Of a stretch of 64,000 bases of DNA, positions 16,096 through 25,060 are shown piece by piece. The stretch's first letter is position 1, and each line of letters starts with the position of its first letter. Under the pieces are notes generated by a model. The model was not told where the DNA came from. It worked only from the letters and a program-made list of their open reading frames with translations, and searched no databases. Location: contig NZ_CP025197.1 of the NCBI RefSeq assembly GCF_002844395.1, positions 186,001 through 250,000 on the forward strand, written 5' to 3'. The translations under genes and the position numbers were made by a program. Source of the stretch: Acetivibrio saccincola. Lineage in GTDB: Bacteria; Bacillota; Clostridia; Acetivibrionales; Acetivibrionaceae.

Positions 16096-16242
16096 GTGCA
16101 AAAAATTCACGATGAAATCCAGCTTGATGAAAATACAAGAAAATTAATTTTTGATATAAATAAAGAATTAGAATCGAAAGACAAAGAATTAAAATCGAAA
16201 GATATAGAAATTAATGGTAAGCGTCAAGAAATTAACGTCTAG
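16096..16242 (+). pseudogene. tnpC: IS66 tnpC 5' stub (copy 2)
   Basis: The same 48-codon coiled-coil stub as at 4513-4659. At 16219 the sequence GTAAGCGTCAAGAAATTAAC repeats the pattern of the IS66 left end at 15225 in the same orientation. This marks the junction with a second, otherwise lost IS66-type element. Confidence 0.6.
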
Positions 16243-16613
16243 AATTAAACTTTAATAAATGATATAGTTTTATTTATAAAAAATTATTTTATATTGAACG
16301 TTGAAATTTTAATAATATTTAGCTATGAAAATTATTTAGTAGGTATTTTTAAGTTATCTGGCGGGAGTGTAAATAATTTTGTGGGTTTAGATTTTATGTA
16401 AATCCTTCTCAGCAAGAAACATTAATTAATTTTAGTTTACAGAATATATAACTGCATTTTGTTTTTCATTATAGAGTTTTGCCAATTATTAAAGTTTTAT
16501 ACATAAATTTTTTAATAATTGGCAATACTTATTTGTCTAGCAAATTTAAAAAAGTAAAAACATAAAAGTACAATGTTAATTTAATTTGCTTTTTGTCAAT
16601 AATTCTATTGAGG
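16243..16613. other. Joined IS debris between tnpC stub and RNA candidate
   Basis: There is no open frame. At about 16362 a stretch GGGAGTGTAAATAATTTTG looks like another IS256-family end. At 16479-16525 a 15-bp perfect inverted repeat (TTGCCAATTATTAAA) forms a hairpin. The same debris occurs in copy 1 at 4142-4512. Confidence 0.45.
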
Positions 16614-16690
16614 CCCGGCTCTGCCGATACCCTGCAATGCTGGGAAGCAACAGGGAACCTACAACCGGGCTGAAACCATACAAGTTTCAG
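16614..16690 (+). ncRNA. Structured-RNA candidate (copy 2)
   Basis: Nested stems CCCGG/CCGGG, CCCTG/CAGGG and TGCT/AGCA capped by GGGA are followed by a CTGAAAC/GTTTCAG hairpin, about 58 nt before the GTG start of the 81-residue gene. It is identical to the copy at 4065-4141, so covariation cannot be judged from this window. A regulatory leader for the small gene is the simplest reading. Confidence 0.4.
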
Positions 16691-16748
16691 GGAAGCGTAT
16701 AAAATCCTATATAAGATTCTATATTTTTTATGATGAAGGAGCTTTGCA

Positions 16749-16994
16749 GTGTTTAATTTTAGTGCTAATAACATGGTAGTGATAAATTGCAAAGAATTAG
16801 ATAGATACAATATTTTTACAATGAAGGATCTTGACACTAACCGGGTTTATTTACTCTATGACTTCAGGAAAAAACATGTCTTTAAAAGAGACAAAATATA
16901 TTGTGTTTCCGGAAAAGTCAACTCTGCAGACAAATTATACCTTGTACTTGAAAATTCAAAGGAAGATATTAAACATAGTAAAACCGCCATATAA
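16749..16994 (+). CDS. Small conserved protein of unknown function inside the composite (copy 2)
   Basis: An 81-residue product from GTG with AAGGAG eight bases upstream. It is almost identical to the copy at 3761-4006; the differences are NNMVV versus NHMVM near the N-terminus. Its two substitutions and lack of stops suggest either selection or recent duplication, and the latter alone is enough to explain it. No domain recognised; the composition is that of a small soluble protein with a basic C-terminal half. Confidence 0.45.
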   Translation: MFNFSANNMVVINCKELDRYNIFTMKDLDTNRVYLLYDFRKKHVFKRDKIYCVSGKVNSADKLYLVLENSKEDIKHSKTAI

Positions 16995-17035
16995 AGTTTT
17001 CAAGGAACACTTAATACTTTATTTGTCTTTCTGTT

Positions 17036-18256
17036 TTAACTAACATAATTGTCAAGGCGTCCTGGGTATTGAATTATCAGTTGATTCAATACCCTATCCC
17101 AATTTTTATAACGTTGGGTCCATTTTTTTATCACATTTTTTGAAGCCATATATAGCATTTTTTCTAAAGAATCATCTGATGGAAACATAGTTTTTGATTT
17201 TGTTACCTTACGGTACTGCCGGTGTAATCCTTCAATAACATTAGTTGTATAGATAATCTTTCGGATTTCTTCTGGGAATTTATAGAATGGACTTAGTACA
17301 TCCCAATTATTTTCCCAGCTCCGTATCGCAAAGGGATAGCTTTTTCCCCATTTTTCTTTTAATTCATAAAACTTCTCTAAGGCAACCTCTTCATTAATAG
17401 CTTTGTAGACATTTTTAAAATCATTACTAAAGGCTTTTATGTCTTTGCAGGATACATACTTAAAGGAATTACGCAGTTGATGTATTATGCATCTTTGTAT
17501 TTCTGCCATAGGAAACGCAGCATTTATAGCTTCTTTCAGTCCTGTAAGTCCATCCACGCAAAATAGCATTACATCCTGTACACCCCTATTTTTAAGATCA
17601 TTCATTACACCAAGCCAGAATTTTGATGATTCATTTTCTCCAATCCATATACCCAGTATGTCTTTATATCCCTCAACATTAACACCAATAACCACATAGG
17701 CTGCACGATTACATATTCTTCCTTCATCTCTGACTTTATAATGAATGGCATCCATAAAACAAAATGTATATATAGGTTCTAAGGGTCTTTGTTGCCATTC
17801 TTTTATTTCAGGAATAATACGGTCAGTAATCCTACTAACCATTTCCGCAGATATTTCCACTCCATAAAGGTCCTTTAGCTGCTCTCCAATATCCCTGGTT
17901 GACATGCCCCTTGCGTATAGAGATATTATTTTTTCTTCTATGCCGGAAACATTTCTTTGATATTTAGGTATAATTTTAGGCTCAAACTCTCCTTTACGGT
18001 CCCTTGGAATTTGAATCTCAACTTCTCCAAATTCACTTTTTAAAGTCTTAGTAGAATAACCATTTCTACAGTTGTCGGTATTTTTTGCACTACGTTCTTC
18101 CTTAGCATAACCAAGCTTTTCTTCTAATTCAGCTTCCATAAGCTCTTGTATAATGTCTTTAAAAATGTCTTTAAGATAGTTCGTGACATCAGTCACACTT
18201 TGGAAATTATTTCCCTTCACTATTGCTTTTATCTGTTCTTTTGATAATGTTGACAT
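17036..18256 (-). CDS. IS256-family transposase, intact
   Basis: A 406-residue protein, a normal length for IS256/mutator transposases. It has the conserved N-terminal helical region, CFMDAIHYKV (first Asp), CVDGLTGLKEAINAAFP (second Asp), HQLRNSFKYV, and VIEGLHRQYRKVTKS with the catalytic Glu. An AGGAGG ribosome site precedes the ATG at 18256. The left terminal repeat is present at 18345, but no matching right repeat follows the stop codon: the sequence instead runs into the small gene at 16749. The protein may be active in trans while its own element is one-ended. Confidence 0.95.
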   Translation of the reverse strand: MSTLSKEQIKAIVKGNNFQSVTDVTNYLKDIFKDIIQELMEAELEEKLGYAKEERSAKNTDNCRNGYSTKTLKSEFGEVEIQIPRDRKGEFEPKIIPKYQRNVSGIEEKIISLYARGMSTRDIGEQLKDLYGVEISAEMVSRITDRIIPEIKEWQQRPLEPIYTFCFMDAIHYKVRDEGRICNRAAYVVIGVNVEGYKDILGIWIGENESSKFWLGVMNDLKNRGVQDVMLFCVDGLTGLKEAINAAFPMAEIQRCIIHQLRNSFKYVSCKDIKAFSNDFKNVYKAINEEVALEKFYELKEKWGKSYPFAIRSWENNWDVLSPFYKFPEEIRKIIYTTNVIEGLHRQYRKVTKSKTMFPSDDSLEKMLYMASKNVIKKWTQRYKNWDRVLNQLIIQYPGRLDNYVS

Positions 18257-18345
18257 AAAAAATTCCTCCTTAGCTTTTATTGTTTGTAATTCTTGCCAAG
18301 AAGGAATTTAATTATTCATTCATACACAAAATTTGTTACATTCTC

Positions 18346-18742
18346 GGTGGAAATACAGGATTTGCAAATAAATCTCCATTAAGAGTGTAGCCTAAACATC
18401 TGTATTGAGGAACTCCTTCTTCATCGGGTCTTTTAATCACTTTAATCGCAGCTTTTTTAACAGCATCAATACTGGCTCTTTCCTCACTGCCATATACAAA
18501 AATAGGCATGTCACTAAAGGCCGGAGTACCTTTAACAGCTAATACTTCATTTATTTCATCTCCATTAAACTCTTTTTTCCAAAATAACCATAAAACCCTA
18601 GTACTTTTTCTTCTAAATATTTATTGGCAATATCCAGCGATTCCTCAACTGTTTTTATATTAGTGCTACCTGATAATATAGTAGTGTTAATCATTTGCAA
18701 TATAATGAATATAGCTAGTGTTTTAATTATGTACTTTTTCAT
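18346..18742 (-). pseudogene. 5' fragment of the 876-residue gene family, copy M1
   Basis: It starts MKKYIIKTLAIFIILQMIN at 18742 and encodes the variable N-terminal part of the family. One A is missing from an A-run near 18578, so the frame stops at 18551. Out of frame, the homology continues (EVLAVKGTPAF, RPDEEGVPQYRCLGYT) to 18346, where the IS256 end cuts it. It is inactive through both lesions. The stalk-domain gene directly upstream (18766) is still open. Confidence 0.85.
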
Positions 18743-18765
18743 TTTCTGCACCTGCCGTTCCATAA

Positions 18766-19614
18766 TTAATTTTCCCACTCTACAATAACATCGTCATATT
18801 GACTTGTATCAGGTACATATCCGGGAACCATTATAGCAATTGGTATACCTTCAGTTATTGACTCTGATATCCAAATATACTGATTCGTTTCTTCTACATA
18901 TATGTATTTTTCAGGCAAGTAATGCCATCTGCTTTTCTTTTGCTCAACATGTTTTCTCACTTCATTTGCTATATCTTTACCAAATTTATTTTCTAACGCA
19001 AATGTTAAGTCTTCAATTTGCTTTTCAAAATTTGGTCTCATAAAATTTATAGAAATATGTGTATCCACAATTCTACTTTCTTGAGCCTTCGCAATTATTA
19101 TATTTGTATCATTTGGCACTAAATACCCATCTACTTCAATAATACTTCCATCCTTTGGTATGTCATCCTTAGAATCGCCTTTTTCCCTCGTATCAATATA
19201 AACCGTCCTTACAGCCGGATCCCAATCCACCCTTGCACCTAACCCCTCACTTACAAACCTTATAGGTACAAAGGTCCTGTCTTCTTTCAGCAGTGCTTCT
19301 GTATCCATTAGACTCTTTTCACCATTTATTGTATAGTCCTTTTTTCCAATTACTATCTTTATTTCTTTATCTCCCTGGGATATTGTAACCGTCTTTGTGC
19401 TTCCTTCCCAGCCTACTTCTGCCCCTAATGCTTCACTTACAAACCTCACCGGTACCTGTGTCCTGCCGTTGTCGTCTATAAACGGCTCTGCATCCGGGAA
19501 ATTCACCCTATTGCCGTTTACCACCACACGAAGAGGCAATTGAGCAAAGGGTGTTGTTGTAAAAGCCATTAACATAATAACTGATACTGTAATAAATAAA
19601 ACTATTTTTTTCAT
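18766..19614 (-). CDS. Secreted stalk-domain protein, copy M1
   Basis: A 282-residue protein starting at ATG 19614 after a GGAAGGAAATAAA ribosome site (weaker than the GGGAGG of the other copies). The signal peptide and the two VPVRFVSE-type stalk repeats match copy P closely. The last 130 residues form a distinct variant with NTNI-like IIIAKAQESRIVDTHISI and VEWEN at the end. Its usual downstream partner is destroyed, leaving an orphan. Role unknown. Confidence 0.75.
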   Translation of the reverse strand: MKKIVLFITVSVIMLMAFTTTPFAQLPLRVVVNGNRVNFPDAEPFIDDNGRTQVPVRFVSEALGAEVGWEGSTKTVTISQGDKEIKIVIGKKDYTINGEKSLMDTEALLKEDRTFVPIRFVSEGLGARVDWDPAVRTVYIDTREKGDSKDDIPKDGSIIEVDGYLVPNDTNIIIAKAQESRIVDTHISINFMRPNFEKQIEDLTFALENKFGKDIANEVRKHVEQKKSRWHYLPEKYIYVEETNQYIWISESITEGIPIAIMVPGYVPDTSQYDDVIVEWEN

Positions 19615-19694
19615 TTTATTTCCTTCCATTTTTCATTTTTTACATGATATATAATATATATCTACAAAATTTTATTTTAACTTTATTTTTATAA

Positions 19695-19721
19695 TCAAGC
19701 AAAACTATTTGCTTCCCTGCT
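19695..19721 (-). pseudogene. Last codons of a lipase-effector gene copy
   Basis: Read on the minus strand, this stretch matches the 3' end of the lipase gene (GREANSFA and stop) and keeps the same distance to the downstream stalk-domain gene as at 10930/11011. The rest of that lipase copy has been replaced by transposon sequence. The same remnant occurs at 28943-28969. Confidence 0.6.
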
Positions 19722-19723
19722 AC

Positions 19724-19805
19724 TGTAGATTTTCATTTTAAATTTGGTAAACTACCCTTATTTTATCACATTAAAATAGGTGAAAAAAATTCTTAACCCT
19801 ACCGC
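19724..19805. mobile_element. Solo left end of the TnsB/TnsC-type transposon
   Basis: 82 bp beginning TGTAGATTTTCATTTTAAAT and containing CACATTAAAATAGG closely match the left end of the complete element at 22511. It lies where the lipase gene is interrupted. The rest of this copy is displaced by the ISLre2 and IS3 remnants. The same arrangement occurs at 28972-29053. Confidence 0.6.
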
Positions 19806-19984
19806 GATAGCGTCATTTTATTGTAGGAAAAAGAAAAAGTAGATGACATCCCATTTTTCATTTGTGCAGCTATTTCAAATAACGGTCTCTTAGTAACGAA
19901 AGTGTTTTACATCATGTTGAGCTAATTATTTTCTTTTATAATTCCTCTAACTTATTGTCTATTATACCATATAACTCTTTCTTT
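19806..19984. mobile_element. ISLre2 end remnant
   Basis: GATAGCGTC...TTGTAGGAAAAAG and the following 170 bp match the left end of the complete ISLre2 element at 20006 with small differences. The homology stops at CTTTCTT, where IS3-type sequence takes over. Confidence 0.7.
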
Positions 19985-20005
19985 GGTCTGTCCTGATTAA
20001 ACTGG

Positions 20006-22077
20006 GATAGCGTCAATTTATTGTAGGAAAAAGAAAAGTAGATGGCATCCCATTTTTTATACAACTATTTCAAATAACGGTCTCTTAGTAACGAGAGTAT
20101 TTTGCATAATTTGCATGCTGAGCTAATTATTTTCTTTTATAACTCCTCTAACTTATTCTCTATTATACCATATAACTCTTTCTTCCTATAAAGAATCCAT
20201 TTTACTCAATGATTGTCACAAATCAGTACATTTTGTTATCTATGTTCCTTCACATTTTAACGCTACTTTTAAAAGAAAAAAGTATTTCTATTGTACCATT
20301 TTCCATTTTGTCAAGGCTAAAACAAGCGGGCAAAGCCCGGCCTTGACAAGTAGTAGGACTTCGCGGGTCATGGTACTAAAGTTTTGCTTTTTTCTTTTCT
20401 TTTCCTTTTTTTATGTTTTTTCTTTTTCTTTGTCTTTTTTCCAGATATGTATAATTCCTATTGGATAGGCTTACTTGTAAACTTTCCCGTAATTTTTGCT
20501 TTATTATTACCTCATCCCTATCCGCATATACCTATAATACGCCTTAATTCTTTATATAAACCAGTTTTACACCCCTTATGAATAACAGTTAAATTACTAT
20601 TCCATACACTCTCATACCTGTTTGATGACTTCTTTAATTCCTTAATTAATTTTTCCTGAATTTCTTGCCTACTAGCTGCTAACTTTTTTTGTTTTTGTGC
20701 CATAACTATGTCATATACCTTACCGCCATTCTTCTTGTATATTATCAGCTTTGACATCTTTTCTACACCTTTTCTCGACCAGCCTTTAGGTCTTGAACTT
20801 AAACGGGATGAAAATACATGACTCACATGACCTTCAGCACTACAACCCACTATTCTTGTGTTTGACCTTATTTCTATACCATCCCAATTATTTAAAATAT
20901 ATCGCTTTGCACTTTTTATAGCCTTTATTTTACTTTCATTATCACCTGTCTTTTCGATTATCTTTTTAAAAACCTTTGTTAGCTTTTTTTTATCAGATAA
21001 ATTCAATGCGTCCTGTAAATCTTGGCTTATTGCTTCATCATTTAAATGTGTGGTTGCAACTCTTACGTATTTTTGAAGATGGTATCTATCAAGTACAAAT
21101 TTACTTTTTGAAAGCCAGTTAACTCCTTGCCTTATCCATGACGCCCCATCTCCTGATATATACACCGTCTCTAAAAAATCAACGTCATATTGTTTATATA
21201 TGTATTCCGATACTTCAAGCCACAAATTTTCTGAATTATTATACACACCCCCAAAATATCGAACATTCTTTAATACTTTTCTCTTCTTATTACTTTTTTC
21301 AAAGTCAATTCCCTCATGCACATATACAAGTTTTGGCATAATTGTATTTCTCTTGCCCTTCTCATTCTGTCTTAATGTGCTTTTTTGTTGTAATGCTACA
21401 TGATCCTCGTCTGCCTCAACATACAATATTTTTACTTTTCTCTTTTTATCTACTTTTATTTCAGGCTCAACTATTTCAATATTATGTATTTTATTCATCA
21501 CAGCTTGTTTGCTGATTTCATCAATATATGTCGCCTTTTCTCCTGCCTTTCTGTAGCTGCTGTCAGCTGCTTCTTCTATTGCATTAATTACAACATCGGC
21601 ACTTACTCTGTCATGTGGTTCTACACCTACAATCCTGTCGACCAGGTGTTGTCTATTACCATTTTCCTTATGCTTAAAATATGTCCTGTTATAACTTAGT
21701 GTTCCAAATGTCGTTAAAATAGCTGTTTTATCTTTTCTTATAATTTCCCAATACTGTTTCCTTATTTCACAGTTACGTAAATATTCATCCATATCTTCAA
21801 GCACTTCTTTAAGTATATCGCGTCCAAGTTTAAATAAATCTTCTTTCAGACCAAGAATAAGATCAGCTAAGTCTTTTCCTTCTTCAATAAAATTTTTTAT
21901 CTTTTTTTCAATTCTTTTTGCCCCAAATTCATTAAAATGTTGTATACTATTATACATAGAAGATGTCATCCTTTCTGTTAGATTTTTTTTTGTATTAATA
22001 TCTTAACAGGATGTCATCTTCTTTTCAATTTTATATGGTATTTTATGTCTCATTCCCTACAATAACTTTACGCTAAC
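20006..22077 (-). mobile_element. Complete ISLre2-family insertion sequence with 8-bp target duplication
   Basis: The element is 2072 bp. Its ends are GATAGCGTCAATTTATTGTAGG on the left and, inverted, GTTAGCGTAAAGTTATTGTA on the right. The target TAAACTGG is present at 19998-20005 and again at 22078-22085, while the empty site is seen intact near 29248. The single transposase gene is open, so the copy is young and probably functional. Confidence 0.9.
20518..21969 (-). CDS. ISLre2-family transposase
   Basis: A 483-residue protein with the ISLre2/UPF0236 pattern: FGTLSYNRTYFKHKENG after the N-terminal helical part, then KILYVEADEDHVALQ with acidic catalytic residues, VYISGDGASWIRQGV with a further Asp and FVLDRYHLQKYV. 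The C-terminal CSAEGHVSHVFSSRLSSRPKGWS supplies the conserved Glu and Arg-rich stretch. The length is normal for the family. The start ATG at 21969 has AAAGG upstream. It lies within complete terminal repeats and a target duplication. Confidence 0.93.
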   Translation of the reverse strand: MTSSMYNSIQHFNEFGAKRIEKKIKNFIEEGKDLADLILGLKEDLFKLGRDILKEVLEDMDEYLRNCEIRKQYWEIIRKDKTAILTTFGTLSYNRTYFKHKENGNRQHLVDRIVGVEPHDRVSADVVINAIEEAADSSYRKAGEKATYIDEISKQAVMNKIHNIEIVEPEIKVDKKRKVKILYVEADEDHVALQQKSTLRQNEKGKRNTIMPKLVYVHEGIDFEKSNKKRKVLKNVRYFGGVYNNSENLWLEVSEYIYKQYDVDFLETVYISGDGASWIRQGVNWLSKSKFVLDRYHLQKYVRVATTHLNDEAISQDLQDALNLSDKKKLTKVFKKIIEKTGDNESKIKAIKSAKRYILNNWDGIEIRSNTRIVGCSAEGHVSHVFSSRLSSRPKGWSRKGVEKMSKLIIYKKNGGKVYDIVMAQKQKKLAASRQEIQEKLIKELKKSSNRYESVWNSNLTVIHKGCKTGLYKELRRIIGICG

Positions 22078-22326
22078 TAAACTGGACATACAATTACGTT
22101 AGTTTACTGCCTCGCTTTCAAAATTTCTCTGTCTTTCGTTAGACCAATTGCTTGTTTTCGGAGTGCCCTTGACAACAAGCATCTCCTATATGATTAAAGC
22201 AGCCAGAGCGGAGCCACATTATATGTAGTAGGCCTCTGGGAACAGGTGGCTGCCGCCTTTTAATAGGATATCATACGGGTCCCTCTTATTGTAAAGGGAA
22301 GCTCCGCCACTCCTGCGGTATCGGTA

Positions 22327-22510
22327 CTAGGCCACTTTTTTCTCATTCTTATAGTAGTCGTTTATATATTCTCTTGGCAATCTATATCCAAGTGATGAAT
22401 GCAAACGCCTTGAGTTATAAAAACCTTCTATATAGTTAATTATCACCTTCCTAGTCTCTTTTTTTGTCTTGAAGCGGATTCCATATATCACGTCCTTCTT
22501 CAAGGTTGAG
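22327..22510 (-). pseudogene. C-terminal fragment of an IS3/IS150 transposase (copy 1)
   Basis: On the minus strand it reads STLKKDVIYGIRF..., then NYIEGFYNSRRLHSSLGY, the terminal integrase-core motif of IS3-family OrfB, and stops at TAG (22327). Only about 60 codons remain. The upstream part is cut exactly where the TnsB/TnsC transposon begins at 22511. Confidence 0.8.
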
Positions 22511-22600
22511 TGTAGATTTTCATTTTAATTTAGGTAAATCTACCCTTATTTTATCACATTAAAATAGGTGAAAAAAATTTTTAACCCTACCGCAATTTGA

Positions 22601-23017
22601 AAAAATATTTTCACTCGCTATATATGTCCTCTATGTGGATGCACCATATCATATATTCCTAACTTTTGTTTACCCGGATTTATTAATGCAGTAAATCATA
22701 TTTTTGAATACATATATAATTTATTTTATCGTAAAGGTAGTATTAATTCAGTTATAAACCGACTAAATCTAAAAAACAACGTACAGTTTTCAAGGCAAAT
22801 TCTATACTATTACAGAAAAAAATTCATTAAAAATCTCAATACAATACAAAATGGATTAAGACAAATAATACACAAAGTGAAATTACCGGATGAAACTCTT
22901 GGAAACACAGAAAAAGCAAGAAACGTTTTAGCAATAGTAGTAAGAGAATTCCCCAACATTCAACTATTCTCTCAAAAATACTATCAAGCTACCGCTAAAA
23001 CATTTCTTGCAGCATGA
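22601..23017 (+). pseudogene. Zinc-ribbon (DUF6431-like) frame without a start codon (copy 1)
   Basis: 139 codons are open from just after a TGA to the stop at 23015. The frame starts KNIFTRYICPLCGC and continues LPGFINAVNHIFEYIY, resembling the short CPxCG zinc-ribbon proteins (DUF6431) that often precede the transposase in elements of this kind. There is no ATG, GTG or TTG in the expected place. A TTG at 22597 is in another frame, so a one-base loss at the N-terminus is likely. The identical defect in the copy at 29768 shows it predates the duplication. Confidence 0.5.
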
Positions 23018-23186
23018 TTATAACATTAAAATAGGATTTTAAAAAGCGTCTTATGAAAAATTTTTAATGAAATCAACCGCAACACCATATTTTCCTTTAC
23101 TTGAGCAAATAACTATGGTAACATCCGTGGTAAAGAACAGCCTGACCGGTCATGGCTTCCTAAAAATGCAACAGGAGGTCAGGAAT

Positions 23187-24257
23187 ATGTTAAGTGAAGA
23201 GGTAAGAAATGCCATTGCGTTAAAAAGATTTTCACTGATAAGTCCGATCCTAAATGGACAAGTGAATAATCGTAAGGACTATTATGCTCAAATTTCATCA
23301 AAACCCGTAGAAATGCCACACTATGGCATAGGAAAATATTCACCTAAAACAATAGAGTCCTGGTACTGTGATTACATGCGTGGAGGATTGGATGCATTAA
23401 AACCCGGATACCGGAAAGACAGGGGTAATTGTAGAAAAATAGATACAGAACTTGCTGAAAAAATCCTTGAGACGAAAAGAAAATATCCTAAAGCGCCTAC
23501 TACAATCATCTATGATAAACTAATAAAAAAAGGCATATTAAAAGAAGGGCAAATATCACTTACCACACTATACAGGTTTTTAAAATTTTCAAATCATGAA
23601 AGCATTTATGAAACTGAAGAGAAAAAAGAAATTAAAAGATTTGCACATCAATATATAAATGAGTTGTGGTATGGGGATTTAATGTATGGACCTTACATAC
23701 AGGAAGGCAGGAAGAAAAGAGCCACATACTTATTAGCATATATAGATGATGCATCAAGACTTGTACCTCACGGAGAATTTTACTATACACAAAATTTAGA
23801 ATCGTTAAGGCATTCATTTAAAGAAGCGGTGTTAAAAAGAGGCATACCTTCCCTGCTCTATACGGACAATGGGAAGATTTACCGTTCACAGCAGTTTGAA
23901 TTTATGTGCGCGGACGTAGGATGCACTCTTATACATTCGAAACCCTTTGTTGCACATAGCCGGGGAAAAATAGAAAGGTTCTTTTTAACAGTTAGAAAAA
24001 GATTTTTATCCCAACTTAATATGAATAAAATTGAGAGTTTGGAAGAGCCGGTATTCATATACTATGAAGGCAAGAAAATCGGTGAAGCCTTGCAGGTTAA
24101 TTTTCATGACAATGCCCATATGAAACGAAGGGGCAGACCTAAAAATTCTGAGTTAATAGTGGATTTACAAAATAACGAAGTATCTGTAACACATGCTGAC
24201 ATGCCTAAATCAAAACAAACAATTTCATTTAAAACAATTATGGAAGGAGAGAAATAA
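23187..24257 (+). CDS. TnsB/Mu-type DDE transposase
   Basis: A 356-residue protein if it begins at ATG 23187, which has AGGAGG nine bases upstream and gives the usual family start (LSEEVRNAIALKRFSLISP). An ATG at 23067 would add 40 residues but has no ribosome site. It has an N-terminal helix-turn-helix region (KYSPKTIESWYCDYMRGG), then the rve core: LWYGDLMYGP (first Asp), LLYTDNGKIYRS (second Asp) and HSRGKIERFFLTVRKRF (Glu). The end carries a Mu-type C-terminal domain (RRGRPKNSELIVDL). It is followed two bases later by the ATPase gene, the standard TnsB-TnsC/TniA-TniB pairing. Confidence 0.85.
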   Translation: MLSEEVRNAIALKRFSLISPILNGQVNNRKDYYAQISSKPVEMPHYGIGKYSPKTIESWYCDYMRGGLDALKPGYRKDRGNCRKIDTELAEKILETKRKYPKAPTTIIYDKLIKKGILKEGQISLTTLYRFLKFSNHESIYETEEKKEIKRFAHQYINELWYGDLMYGPYIQEGRKKRATYLLAYIDDASRLVPHGEFYYTQNLESLRHSFKEAVLKRGIPSLLYTDNGKIYRSQQFEFMCADVGCTLIHSKPFVAHSRGKIERFFLTVRKRFLSQLNMNKIESLEEPVFIYYEGKKIGEALQVNFHDNAHMKRRGRPKNSELIVDLQNNEVSVTHADMPKSKQTISFKTIMEGEK

Positions 24258-24259
24258 TT

Positions 24260-25060
24260 ATGTTCAGACAGTTTTTTGGACTAAAATACAATCCTTTTGG
24301 AAAAGAAATTGATATTTCTGATGTTTATGAAAGTGAAGATATTAAGGAATTAAATTCAAGATTTAAATATATTCAAAACATCCGGGGAATGTTTCTTTTA
24401 GTCGGTGAACCGGGAATGGGAAAATCCACCGCCTTAAGAAAATTTTCAGCCGGGTTAAATCCGGGACTTTACAAACCCTGCTATTTTTCTCTCTCAACAG
24501 TTACCGTTATGGATTTTTACCGGGGTCTTTTAATATCTTTAGGAGAAGTGCCTTCACATAAGAAGGTTACAATGTTTCATCAGATACAACAAGCAATAAT
24601 GTCTTTGTACTATAATCAAAAAATTACTCCGGTTATTATCCTTGACGAGGTACAGATGCTGTCAAACAGCATACTTGAAGAATTAAGGCTTTTATTTAAC
24701 TTTAAAATGGACTCTGAAAATCCTTTTATATTAATATTGTCGGGGCAATCGCAAATCAGGAACAAATTACAGTTAGCGGTAAATGCACCTTTAAAGCAGC
24801 GTATAGCCGTAAAATACGTAATGCAGGGGTTAAAGCCTGAGGAGCTTTCAGACTATATTTTTACAAGGCTAAAGTCTGCCGGTTTACATGAAAATATATT
24901 TACCCAGGCTGCAATTGAAGCTATTTATTCTGCATCAAAAGGCGTACCCCGCCTTGTTAACAGCCTTGCAACCTCAAGCCTTATGTATGCTTGTTCAATA
25001 AAGCAAAAGCATATAGATGAAGAAATTGTATACCAAGGACAAAAAGATTTTGATATCTAA
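24260..25060 (+). CDS. TnsC/TniB-like AAA ATPase (ExeA type)
   Basis: A 266-residue protein starting MFRQFFGLKYNPFGKEI, the typical opening of ExeA/TniB-like transposition ATPases. Walker A is GEPGMGKST near residue 53 and Walker B VIILDEVQM near residue 130. Sensor-like LILSGQSQIRNKL and a C-terminal lid (LVNSLATSSLMYA) follow. Such ATPases select targets and activate the DDE transposase. It is coupled to the transposase gene by a GGAGAG ribosome site lying within the end of that gene. The frame is complete, unlike the copy at 31294. Confidence 0.88.
   Translation: MFRQFFGLKYNPFGKEIDISDVYESEDIKELNSRFKYIQNIRGMFLLVGEPGMGKSTALRKFSAGLNPGLYKPCYFSLSTVTVMDFYRGLLISLGEVPSHKKVTMFHQIQQAIMSLYYNQKITPVIILDEVQMLSNSILEELRLLFNFKMDSENPFILILSGQSQIRNKLQLAVNAPLKQRIAVKYVMQGLKPEELSDYIFTRLKSAGLHENIFTQAAIEAIYSASKGVPRLVNSLATSSLMYACSIKQKHIDEEIVYQGQKDFDI

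Larger units (their letters stand above)
15225..18345. mobile_element. IS66/IS256 composite, copy 2 (inverted)
   Basis: This is the reverse complement of 2367-5517. It begins at the IS66 end inside the lipoprotein pseudogene and ends at the IS256 end inside a copy of the 876-residue gene. The only indels against copy 1 are one unit instead of two of the 43-bp repeat and an extra 13-bp unit in tnpA. The two copies face each other with IS66 ends inward and enclose 9.7 kb. Confidence 0.85.
19985..22510 (-). mobile_element. IS3/IS150-type remnant, split by an ISLre2 insertion
   Basis: The flanks 19985-20005 and 22078-22510 together equal the uninterrupted copy at 29233-29678. They carry TGTCC...GGACA near the end, a G+C-richer 240-bp non-coding block, and the last third of an IS3-type transposase. 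The remainder of the IS3 element is absent. Confidence 0.65.

Noticed and set aside
23067-23186. 40-residue extension of the TnsB-like transposase
   Set aside because: There is no ribosome site at 23067, while AGGAGG precedes ATG 23187, which gives the usual family start.
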